In this document: in pieces, positions 1 through 3,978 of the stretch
Numbering within the stretch: the stretch's first letter is position 1
Layout of the letters: every line of letters begins with the position of its first letter
Assembly (NCBI GenBank): GCA_030146745.1
Contig: JASLBD010000153.1
Location: forward strand, 1-5,934
Source of the DNA: Allosphingosinicella sp.
Lineage (GTDB): Bacteria; Pseudomonadota; Alphaproteobacteria; Sphingomonadales; Sphingomonadaceae
Length of the DNA: 5,934 nt
Reading direction: 5' to 3'
Notes under the pieces: model-generated
Told to the model about the DNA's origin: nothing
Database searches by the model: none
Seen by the model: the letters and a program-made list of their open reading frames with translations, nothing else
Made by a program: the position numbers and the translations under genes

Positions 1-251
1 CGGCCGGCGGCCGCGAGCTGACCAGCCGGCGGCTCCGCTTCGGCAATTACCGCTCCGCCAGCCGCAAGAAAGCGGAAGCGGCGCTCGCGCCCTATCCCGC
101 CGGGGCGACCCCCGCAGTCCGCTACAATCCCGAAAACCCCGAGGAATGCGTGCTCGAGACGCGGAAGCCCGGGCCGATCTACCTGGTCATGGCGCTGTTC
201 GGCTTCCTGCTCGTCGGCTTCGGCCTCTACTGGCGCTCGATGATGGGGTGA
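1..251 (+). CDS. DUF3592-like membrane protein, C-terminal part (5' end outside window)
   Basis: An open frame enters from the left edge (first whole codon at 3) and stops with TGA at 249-251, giving 82 residues with no plausible internal start. The visible part has a basic stretch (residues 4-24), then the segment YPAGATPAVRYNPENPEE followed by CVLE (about 31-52). This resembles the conserved end of DUF3592 domains, where a YPxG turn precedes a strand and a Y(D/N)PxNPxxxxLE motif. One hydrophobic transmembrane segment follows (about residues 58-76) and a short tail ends WRSMMG. DUF3592 proteins are usually small membrane proteins of unknown role with flanking helices around a soluble beta domain; only the last helix is seen here. 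It converges on the PilZ gene with 40 bp between stops. The family call rests on motif recognition only; no function is claimed. Confidence 0.68.
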   Translation, partial: AGGRELTSRRLRFGNYRSASRKKAEAALAPYPAGATPAVRYNPENPEECVLETRKPGPIYLVMALFGFLLVGFGLYWRSMMG

Positions 252-258
252 ATATCTG

Positions 259-286
259 CCTCCCCATCGCTGCGCGACGGGGGAGG
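259..286. repeat. Solitary hairpin between convergent genes (half REP-like unit)
   Basis: CCTCCCC at 259-265 pairs with GGGGAGG at 280-286; inside it TCGC (267-270) pairs with GCGA (274-277). It fills most of the 40-bp gap between the DUF3592 stop and the PilZ stop. Read on the - strand it begins ATCCTCCCC and its right arm is GGGGAGG, like the first hairpin of the 58-bp units at 1801-1932, but the second hairpin of that unit is missing. It could act as a bidirectional terminator, although no T-run follows the stem on either strand. Confidence 0.55.
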
Positions 287-291
287 ATAAG

Positions 292-1137
292 CTATTTCGA
301 CGGCTTGAGATCGGTCAGCGACAGCTTCTCGAAGCGGGCGGCCCAGGGCGAATCGGGCTGAAGCTCGGTCTCGAGATAGGCGGGCTTGAGCAGTTCGGGC
401 GCGCGCTCGCCCTGCTGCGAAGGCGCCAGCGATTCGATGTCGAACGCCTGGGCGAACCTGAGGCCGACCTGCCCGTCCTTCGACCAGCGCACCTCGGCGA
501 CCTGGAAGCCCGCCTCGCCGAGGTCGAGCTCGACCTCGGAGCCGGGGCAGAGCTCGCGTCCGCTCTCGATCCGGGCGCCGCCGCCCGAGATGTTGCGGAG
601 CCGCACCGGGATCGAAATGCCGCTCCAGTAGAGCGTGCCCGCGCGAAGCAGCTTGTGGCGCGATTCGCGCTCGGCGACGGCATGAACGGCGGGCGTCTCG
701 GGTTTCTGGGGCTGGAAAGCGGGAGCGTTGTTCCGGTCGGAGGTCCAAAAGATGGTCTCGTTGACGAATTCGAGGCCGATCCGGCCCTCGCGCACCCAGC
801 GAACGATGCACTTGGTCCGGTTCTTCCCGTCGAACAGCAGGTCGATCTTCTCGCCTATGCGCGGGTCGAGCTCGCCCCGGATCATCGCTCCGCGCGAGGA
901 GACGTTGACCACGGCGACGTCCTGCCGGCGGCGGCGGAAGACGATCGTCGTGCTTTCGACGATTCCCCGAAGGCGATCCTCGAGCCGCTGGTCGGTGACC
1001 CGCGCTTCCTGACGCTTGATCGCGATCTTGGTGAGGCCGCCGGCGGGGCTTGCGCCTTCCGCCTTGGGCTTCGCCTTGCGCGCAACGAGGGAGGCCTTGG
1101 GCTCCCCGGCAAGGATCGTTGAGCGGAGTTCGTGCAT
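292..1137 (-). CDS. Tandem PilZ-domain protein
   Basis: A 281-residue protein from the ATG at 1135-1137, or 294 residues from an upstream GTG at 1174-1176. I prefer the ATG because a GGGGG run lies about 8 nt upstream, while the GTG has no Shine-Dalgarno-like sequence. It has no signal peptide or membrane segment, so it is probably cytoplasmic. Numbered from the ATG, a basic linker (about 10-45) leads to a first PilZ-like domain (about 48-130) with R51-LED-R55 and N78-VSSR-G83, matching the c-di-GMP motifs RxxxR and (D/N)xSxxG. A second PilZ-like domain (about 155-235) has N182-ISGG-G187, but its arginines are spaced RHKLLR, one residue longer than the canonical motif. PilZ proteins bind c-di-GMP and usually control motility, polysaccharide synthesis or adhesion. 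The target here is unknown and no partner gene is adjacent. It diverges from alkB. The PilZ call is firm; ligand binding is inferred, more safely for the first domain. Confidence 0.88.
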   Translation of the reverse strand: MHELRSTILAGEPKASLVARKAKPKAEGASPAGGLTKIAIKRQEARVTDQRLEDRLRGIVESTTIVFRRRRQDVAVVNVSSRGAMIRGELDPRIGEKIDLLFDGKNRTKCIVRWVREGRIGLEFVNETIFWTSDRNNAPAFQPQKPETPAVHAVAERESRHKLLRAGTLYWSGISIPVRLRNISGGGARIESGRELCPGSEVELDLGEAGFQVAEVRWSKDGQVGLRFAQAFDIESLAPSQQGERAPELLKPAYLETELQPDSPWAARFEKLSLTDLKPSK

Positions 1138-1224
1138 TTCGGCCCCCAGGATCGGCGTGTCGATGCTCCATCGCACAGAAATGATTACCGAATCGCTAGC
1201 CGAACCCGTTGAGGACGTTCGCTA
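1138..1224. promoter_or_regulatory. Divergent intergenic region between the PilZ and AlkB genes
   Basis: These 87 bp must hold the start signals for both flanking genes if each has its own promoter. For AlkB, GAGGA at 1211-1215 is a Shine-Dalgarno-like site 9 nt before the ATG. For PilZ, a GGGGG run just upstream of the 1137 ATG is the only candidate. The stretch around 1177-1195 is locally AT-richer than its surroundings and is the likeliest promoter core, but I find no convincing -35/-10 pair on either strand. If PilZ instead starts at the GTG (1176), only 48 bp remain. Confidence 0.35.
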
Positions 1225-1800
1225 ATGGCAAAAGTTGAGCTCGACCTGTTCGGAAAGCCCCCGCCCGCGGCCCCCGCCGGGCTGGTCTACGTCCGCGATT
1301 TCATCGGCGCGGAGGAGGAAGGCGCGCTCGCCCGACACATCGCCGCCCTTCCCTTCAAGCCTTTCGAGTTCCACGGCTTCACCGGCAACCGGCGCACCGT
1401 CTCGTTCGGAATGCATTATGCGTTCGACGGCAGCGGGCTGAGGGAAGCGGAGCCGATCCCGGCCTGGCTCGGACCGTTGCGCGCGCAGGCGGCCGCTTTG
1501 GCCGGGCGCGAGCCCGAGGCTTTCGTTCATGCCCTGGTGATCGAATATGCCCCGGGCGCCGGAATCGGCTGGCACCGCGACCGGCCGGTGTTCGGCGACG
1601 TGATCGGAATCTCGCTGCTCGCCCCGGCGCCGCTCCGCTTCCGCCGCAAGTCGGGGGCGAAATGGGAGCGCTTCACGCTCACCGCCGAGCCCCGCTCGGC
1701 CTATCTGCTGCGCGGCGAGTCGAGGCACGGATGGGAGCACAGCATCCCTCAACTGGAGACGCTGCGCTATTCGGTGACGTTGCGGACCTTGGCAAAATAG
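1225..1800 (+). CDS. alkB: AlkB-family 2-oxoglutarate/Fe(II)-dependent dioxygenase
   Basis: A 191-residue protein, close to usual bacterial AlkB length. The family removes alkyl groups such as N1-methyladenine and N3-methylcytosine from DNA or RNA by oxidation, using Fe(II), O2 and 2-oxoglutarate; it is cytoplasmic. The N-terminus (LDLFG near residues 6-10) matches the start of E. coli AlkB, supporting this ATG, which has GAGGA 9 nt upstream. The iron triad is visible as H117-R-D119 and H172. The 2-oxoglutarate-binding end is R181-YSVTL-R187, matching RxNxxxR except that Asn is Ser183. Tyr108 of the N-x-Y motif is kept, but its Asn is replaced by Ile106. After HRD, the residue matching the base-recognising Asp of E. 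coli AlkB (HxDxD) is Pro121. The catalytic core looks intact, but substrate choice (DNA, RNA or other) cannot be read from sequence. No ada-like partner gene is next to it. It ends directly against the REP pair. Confidence 0.9.
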   Translation: MAKVELDLFGKPPPAAPAGLVYVRDFIGAEEEGALARHIAALPFKPFEFHGFTGNRRTVSFGMHYAFDGSGLREAEPIPAWLGPLRAQAAALAGREPEAFVHALVIEYAPGAGIGWHRDRPVFGDVIGISLLAPAPLRFRRKSGAKWERFTLTAEPRSAYLLRGESRHGWEHSIPQLETLRYSVTLRTLAK

Positions 1801-1932
1801 ATCCTCCCCGCGATTTCGCGGGGAGGGGGACCAGGCGAAGCCTGGTGGAGGGGTTCTTTAGAGAAGGGCCAATGAAGGACCCCTCCACCGCGCTTCGCGC
1901 GGTCCCCCTCCCCCGGAAAGCCCGGGGAGGAT
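1801..1932. repeat. Inverted pair of 58-bp REP-like units between convergent genes
   Basis: The left unit (1801-1858) and the reverse complement of the right unit (1875-1932) align without gaps over 58 bp with 49 identities. A 16-bp spacer (1859-1874) separates them. Each unit holds two hairpins. In the left unit these are CCTCCCCGCG/CGCGGGGAGG (1803-1812 with 1817-1826) and ACCAGGC-GAA-GCCTGGT (1830-1846). In the right unit the second hairpin is ACCGCGC-GAA-GCGCGGT, so two stem pairs differ and both stay paired. The whole element can also fold as one large stem. It starts right after the alkB stop and ends 6 bp before the hydrolase stop. This is the layout of REP/BIME-type palindromic elements, often mobilised by RAYT transposases encoded elsewhere. 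It may also serve as a bidirectional terminator, although no T-tract follows it. Confidence 0.88.
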
Positions 1933-1938
1933 TTCCCC

Positions 1939-2601
1939 TCAAGAATAGAAGATGTGAAGCCCGATCTGGGTCTGCCTGGTGAGGCGCTTGCCCCAGCTCG
2001 GGGAGACGTAGGTGGCGTGATACCACAGCACGCTGGAGGGCAGGTTGCCGGCCAGCCTCTGGCGGGCGATGTTAGCGATGGCGACGGCCTTCTTCCAGGC
2101 CTCGGAGCCGCGGTCGGCGGCCGGGAAGCGGCCGCGCTGGATGAAGGAGAATTGCGCCTTCTGGGTGATCACGGCGCACAGGTCGGTCGGGTAGCGGCCC
2201 GACGAAGCGCGGTTGAGGACGACTTCGGCGACGGCGAGCTGGCCTTCGATCGGCTCGCTGCGGGCCTCGAAATAGACGGCATTGGCGAGGCACTCCATCT
2301 CGCGGTCGCCGGTCTGGGTCCCGGCATAGTCGAGGACGAGCTCGGAGAGCGGTTTCGCGGTCGGGATCGCCGCCGGAGCGGGGGCTTCGGCCTTCGGAGA
2401 CACCAGCAAGGTGACGTTGGCCCACATTTTGGAGAAGAGGCTGGGATCGGTCATGATCGACCCCGGAACGGCTTGGCCCGAAACGGCGGACGGAGCCTTG
2501 GTGGCGGTTTCGCCGGCGGAGGCGGGGTCGGAGTAGCTGGCCCCGGCGACAAGCGCAAAGGCAGCCGCGGCGAAGCCCGCGGCGCGAACGATCCGGTTCA
2601 T
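1939..2601 (-). CDS. Cell wall hydrolase, SleB family (exported)
   Basis: A 220-residue protein with a signal peptide: positive MNRIVR, a hydrophobic Ala-rich core (about 7-22), and a probable cleavage site after ASA (residue 29). A Pro/Ala/Thr-rich linker (about 30-95) leads to a C-terminal Hydrolase_2 (SleB/CwlJ) domain of about 120 residues. Family marks seen are ECLANAVYFEARSE (103-116), GQLAVAEVVLNR (120-131), YPTDLCAV (137-144) and QFSF (150-153). SleB-type enzymes cut the glycan strand of peptidoglycan; outside spore formers they act in the periplasm in wall remodelling. Glu103 and Glu112 are the candidates for the catalytic acid, and I cannot say which. C104 and C142 could form a disulfide. 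The ATG at 2599-2601 has only a weak purine stretch upstream (AAAAAAAGAGA), but the signal peptide begins right there, supporting this start. It has its own 259-bp leader and converges on alkB across the REP pair. Confidence 0.9.
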   Translation of the reverse strand: MNRIVRAAGFAAAAFALVAGASYSDPASAGETATKAPSAVSGQAVPGSIMTDPSLFSKMWANVTLLVSPKAEAPAPAAIPTAKPLSELVLDYAGTQTGDREMECLANAVYFEARSEPIEGQLAVAEVVLNRASSGRYPTDLCAVITQKAQFSFIQRGRFPAADRGSEAWKKAVAIANIARQRLAGNLPSSVLWYHATYVSPSWGKRLTRQTQIGLHIFYS

Positions 2602-2616
2602 CTAGTCTCTTTTTTT

Positions 2617-2655
2617 ATGCGGCTGGCTGATCCCCCGGATGCGAGAACCGCATCC
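2617..2655 (-). promoter_or_regulatory. Leader hairpin of the cell wall hydrolase, with a competing pairing
   Basis: GGATGCG-agaac-CGCATCC (2637-2655) is a perfect 7-bp stem in what is probably the 5' leader of the hydrolase mRNA, 35 nt before the ATG. An alternative 6-bp pairing uses ATGCGG (- strand 2653-2648) with CCGCAT (- strand 2622-2617), which lies directly before the A-run and ribosome-binding area. The two pairings share bases and exclude each other. This could be a translation switch or chance in GC-rich DNA. No known riboswitch class is recognised. Confidence 0.3.
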
Positions 2656-2785
2656 CCGATCGTGCCCCCGTCTCGAGCTCCCGCCGGCCGCTAATCGGCT
2701 GCGGCGGACCCGCTCTCGCTACTAAGCTGAGGGGCAGATGGTGGAAGTCGGCCTGCCGCGCAACCCGCCGGCGGCGGCGAAGCGA

Positions 2786-2801
2786 TGAGTCGTGTGACTC
2801 A
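2786..2801. promoter_or_regulatory. Inverted repeat TGAGTC-gtgt-GACTCA (operator-like, two GANTC sites)
   Basis: Perfect 6-bp arms (2786-2791 and 2796-2801) around a 4-bp centre, about 185 bp upstream of the hydrolase start. The arms contain GAGTC and GACTC, both GANTC sites, the target of the CcrM methyltransferase in many alphaproteobacteria and the mark read by GcrA. It could equally be the site of a dimeric repressor. No regulator gene is nearby to decide. Confidence 0.35.
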
Positions 2802-2809
2802 AGAGACAC

Positions 2810-2827
2810 GTCGAAAATAAATTCGAC
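2810..2827. repeat. AT-rich inverted repeat GTCGAA-n6-TTCGAC
   Basis: A perfect 6-bp stem with a 6-bp AT-only centre, 34 bp past the lipoprotein stop. It could be part of that gene's transcription end or a protein-binding site. There is no T-run after the stem on the - strand, so it is not a standard intrinsic terminator. Confidence 0.3.
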
Positions 2828-2838
2828 TTATCCGGGAA

Positions 2839-2876
2839 CCTTCCAGAAAACCCGCATTTTTCAAACACCTGGAAGG
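2839..2876 (-). terminator. Possible terminator hairpin overlapping the lipoprotein stop codon
   Basis: CCTTCCAG (2839-2846) and CTGGAAGG (2869-2876) form a perfect 8-bp stem around a 22-nt loop containing the TGA stop of the lipoprotein gene (2861-2863). On the - strand the T-rich part (GGGTTTT) lies in the loop rather than after the stem, so this is atypical. It may instead protect the mRNA 3' end. Confidence 0.3.
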
Positions 2877-3388
2877 GCAGAATTGACCGCCTCCGAAACA
2901 TTCTCCGTTGCGGAGGCCGTCGTGGAGGCCGACTGCTCCCCCGCAATCACCTTGACGAAAGCGCTCTGCACCCAGCCGGACCGGCAGGGCCCGTCATAGT
3001 CGCGGCGCCGGGTCACCGGCTCGGAAACCCCGCAGCGCCCGGCCAGCGCACCGCCTTCGTCGAAGACGATCCCGAACCATTTCTGGTCGTGGCTTCGAGT
3101 GCAGATGAAGAAGCGGGCCCCGGCGGCCACGCTGCCGGTCTCGGCCGCGTTCTCGAAAGGCGCGGAGCGGACGGCCAGCCCCTCGCCGGCCTTGAGGTTG
3201 CGGGTGGTGCCGGCCGCGCTGCAGGCCCGGAAATTCGCCCCGAGCTCGCCGATCCGCACCGGGCGCGATTCGGGCACCAAAGCGGCTTCGGGGACGGCCT
3301 CATTGTCCTGCGCCGCCCGATTGGCGATCGTGGCCGGCTCTCCGCAGGCGGAAAGGGCCAGGCAAAGAAGGAGGGTCGGCGTTCGCAT
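2861..3388 (-). CDS. Small lipoprotein with SH3-like domain
   Basis: A 175-residue protein whose N-terminus is a lipoprotein signal: MRTPTLLLCLALSAC, with lipobox LSA-C15. After removal of the signal, Cys15 would be lipidated and the protein anchored in the envelope. An acidic linker (about 26-45) leads to an SH3-like beta domain (about 60-147) with NLKAGEGLAVRSAPFENAAETGSV, a typical bacterial SH3 opening in which LxVRSxP is followed by a spacer, and WFGIVFD (104-110). Four further cysteines (56, 96, 119, 135) are well placed for disulfides, fitting export. A low-complexity Ser/Thr/Ala tail (about 150-175) follows. AAGGA 6 nt before the ATG is a good ribosome site and fixes the start. Bacterial SH3 domains often bind peptidoglycan or proteins. 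The gene lies upstream of the cell wall hydrolase on the same strand, but 259 bp separate them, so an operon is unlikely. No enzyme domain is visible. Confidence 0.75.
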   Translation of the reverse strand: MRTPTLLLCLALSACGEPATIANRAAQDNEAVPEAALVPESRPVRIGELGANFRACSAAGTTRNLKAGEGLAVRSAPFENAAETGSVAAGARFFICTRSHDQKWFGIVFDEGGALAGRCGVSEPVTRRRDYDGPCRSGWVQSAFVKVIAGEQSASTTASATENVSEAVNSALPGV

Positions 3389-3449
3389 GCGGGGTCCTTG
3401 TGGCGCGGCGCGCGGTAAAAATCTACGCTGGCCTGGGAGGAAATGACCG
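3389..3449. promoter_or_regulatory. Divergent intergenic region between the lipoprotein and EVE genes
   Basis: Only 61 bp separate the two starts, and both ribosome sites lie inside: TCCTT at 3395-3399 (AAGGA on -) and GGAGGA at 3436-3441 on +. Promoters for the two genes would have to overlap. The one AT-rich spot, TAAAAATCT at 3416-3424, is the likeliest -10 area for the + strand, but no matching -35 is clear. Confidence 0.35.
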
Positions 3450-3854
3450 ATGGCCCGTTGGCTGATGAAATCCGAGCCCGGCAGCTACAGCTGGGATGAG
3501 CTCGTCCGCGACGGCGGAACCGAATGGGACGGGGTCCGCAACAACGCCGCCCGACTCCACCTGAAGGCGATGAAGTCCGGCGAGCTGGCCTTCTTCTACC
3601 ATAGCGGCGAGCAACGCTCCATCGTCGGGATCATGCGAATCGCCCGCGAAGCGCGGCCCGACCCCAAGGACGGCGATTGGGTCTCGGTCGCGGTCGAGCC
3701 TGTCCGGGCGCTCGGCCCCGTCACCCTCAAGACGATCAAGGCGGACCCGCGCCTCGCCGGGATGGAGCTGATCCGCCAGTCCCGCCTCTCCGTCGCCCCG
3801 GTGCGGGACGAGGAATGGGCGGCGGTCCTCGAGCTTGCCGGGGACGCCGGATGA
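3450..3854 (+). CDS. EVE domain-containing protein
   Basis: A 134-residue cytoplasmic protein made up almost wholly of one EVE domain (PUA-like fold). Conserved marks are WLMKSEPGSYSWDEL (4-18), WDGVRNNAAR (26-35), the LxxMxxGELAFFYHS stretch (about 38-52), the strand IVGIMRI (58-64) and DPKDGDWVSVAVEP (71-84). Length and ends match stand-alone bacterial EVE proteins, so it looks complete. EVE domains bind modified bases in DNA or RNA in a surface pocket. Stand-alone bacterial members have no settled role, and fused versions occur in modification-dependent defence enzymes. The start has an excellent GGAGGA 8 nt upstream; an ATG at 3443-3445 is out of frame. No restriction or nuclease gene is adjacent. 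It diverges from the lipoprotein and converges on the RTX gene across the 3876-3970 repeat. Confidence 0.92.
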   Translation: MARWLMKSEPGSYSWDELVRDGGTEWDGVRNNAARLHLKAMKSGELAFFYHSGEQRSIVGIMRIAREARPDPKDGDWVSVAVEPVRALGPVTLKTIKADPRLAGMELIRQSRLSVAPVRDEEWAAVLELAGDAG

Positions 3855-3875
3855 GCCCGGCCCAGGGGGCCCCTT

Positions 3876-3970
3876 CGTCATTCCGGCGAAAGCCGGAAAT
3901 CCATGAACGCCGACAGTGCCGAAATACAGCAACCCGTGTTCATGGATCCCGGATCAAGTCCGGGATGACG
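3876..3970. repeat. Inverted pair of 35-bp palindromic repeats (second family)
   Basis: The left unit (3876-3910) and the reverse complement of the right unit (3936-3970) share CGTCAT at one end and ATCCATGAAC near the other, with a variable hairpin in between. The spacer is 25 bp. The left hairpin is TTCCGGC-GAAA-GCCGGAA (3881-3898); the right is ATCCCGGA-tcaag-TCCGGGAT (3946-3966). It sits between the EVE stop (3854) and the RTX gene stop (3979). The form GTCATTCC(G/C)GC-GAAA-GC(C/G)GGAAxTCCATGAAC is a recurrent intergenic repeat in proteobacterial genomes. Its sequence is unlike that of the 1801-1932 pair. Confidence 0.88.
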
Positions 3971-3978
3971 AGGGAAGC

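Larger units (their letters stand above)
2602..2860. promoter_or_regulatory. Intergenic region upstream of the cell wall hydrolase, rich in inverted repeats
   Basis: This is the longest non-coding stretch of the window (259 bp). It follows the lipoprotein stop and leads, on the - strand, into the hydrolase start. It should hold the lipoprotein terminator and the hydrolase promoter. Four perfect inverted repeats are seen (2637-2655, 2786-2801, 2810-2827, 2839-2876). The right half (about 2800-2865) is clearly AT-richer than the flanking genes. I could not find a convincing sigma-70-type -35/-10 pair. Short open frames crossing it on the - strand (e.g. 2615-2809) show no family resemblance and no good ribosome site. 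Confidence 0.45.

Noticed and set aside
655..1122. + strand open frame (155 aa) antisense to PilZ
   Set aside because: No motif or ribosome site, and it lies wholly inside a well-supported gene on the other strand.
227..1171. Long - strand open frame (314 aa) overlapping the PilZ gene in another frame
   Set aside because: Arg/Pro/Ala-rich composition with no family resemblance; it is a GC-rich shadow of the PilZ gene, which has clear domain motifs.
1222..1752. - strand open frame (176 aa) antisense to alkB
   Set aside because: No recognisable family; the + strand shows the full AlkB catalytic set.
1662..2026. Open frames on both strands running through the REP pair
   Set aside because: They are produced by the palindromic repeat and gene edges; no coding signal.
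1954..2694. + strand open frame (246 aa) antisense to the cell wall hydrolase
   Set aside because: Gly/Asp-rich shadow typical of high-GC DNA, without domain marks; the opposite strand has a signal peptide and SleB motifs.
2835..2862. GGAAC motif of an EcfG (general stress) promoter on the + strand
   Set aside because: No CGTT-like -10 element at the proper distance, and it would transcribe antisense into the lipoprotein gene.
3423..3932. - strand open frame (169 aa) antisense to the EVE gene
   Set aside because: Its start lies in the palindromic repeat and the body is antisense to a complete EVE domain.
1801..3970. CRISPR array or attachment sites suggested by repeats
   Set aside because: The repeats are two unrelated inverted pairs, not regularly spaced direct repeats, and no cas, integrase or tRNA gene is present.
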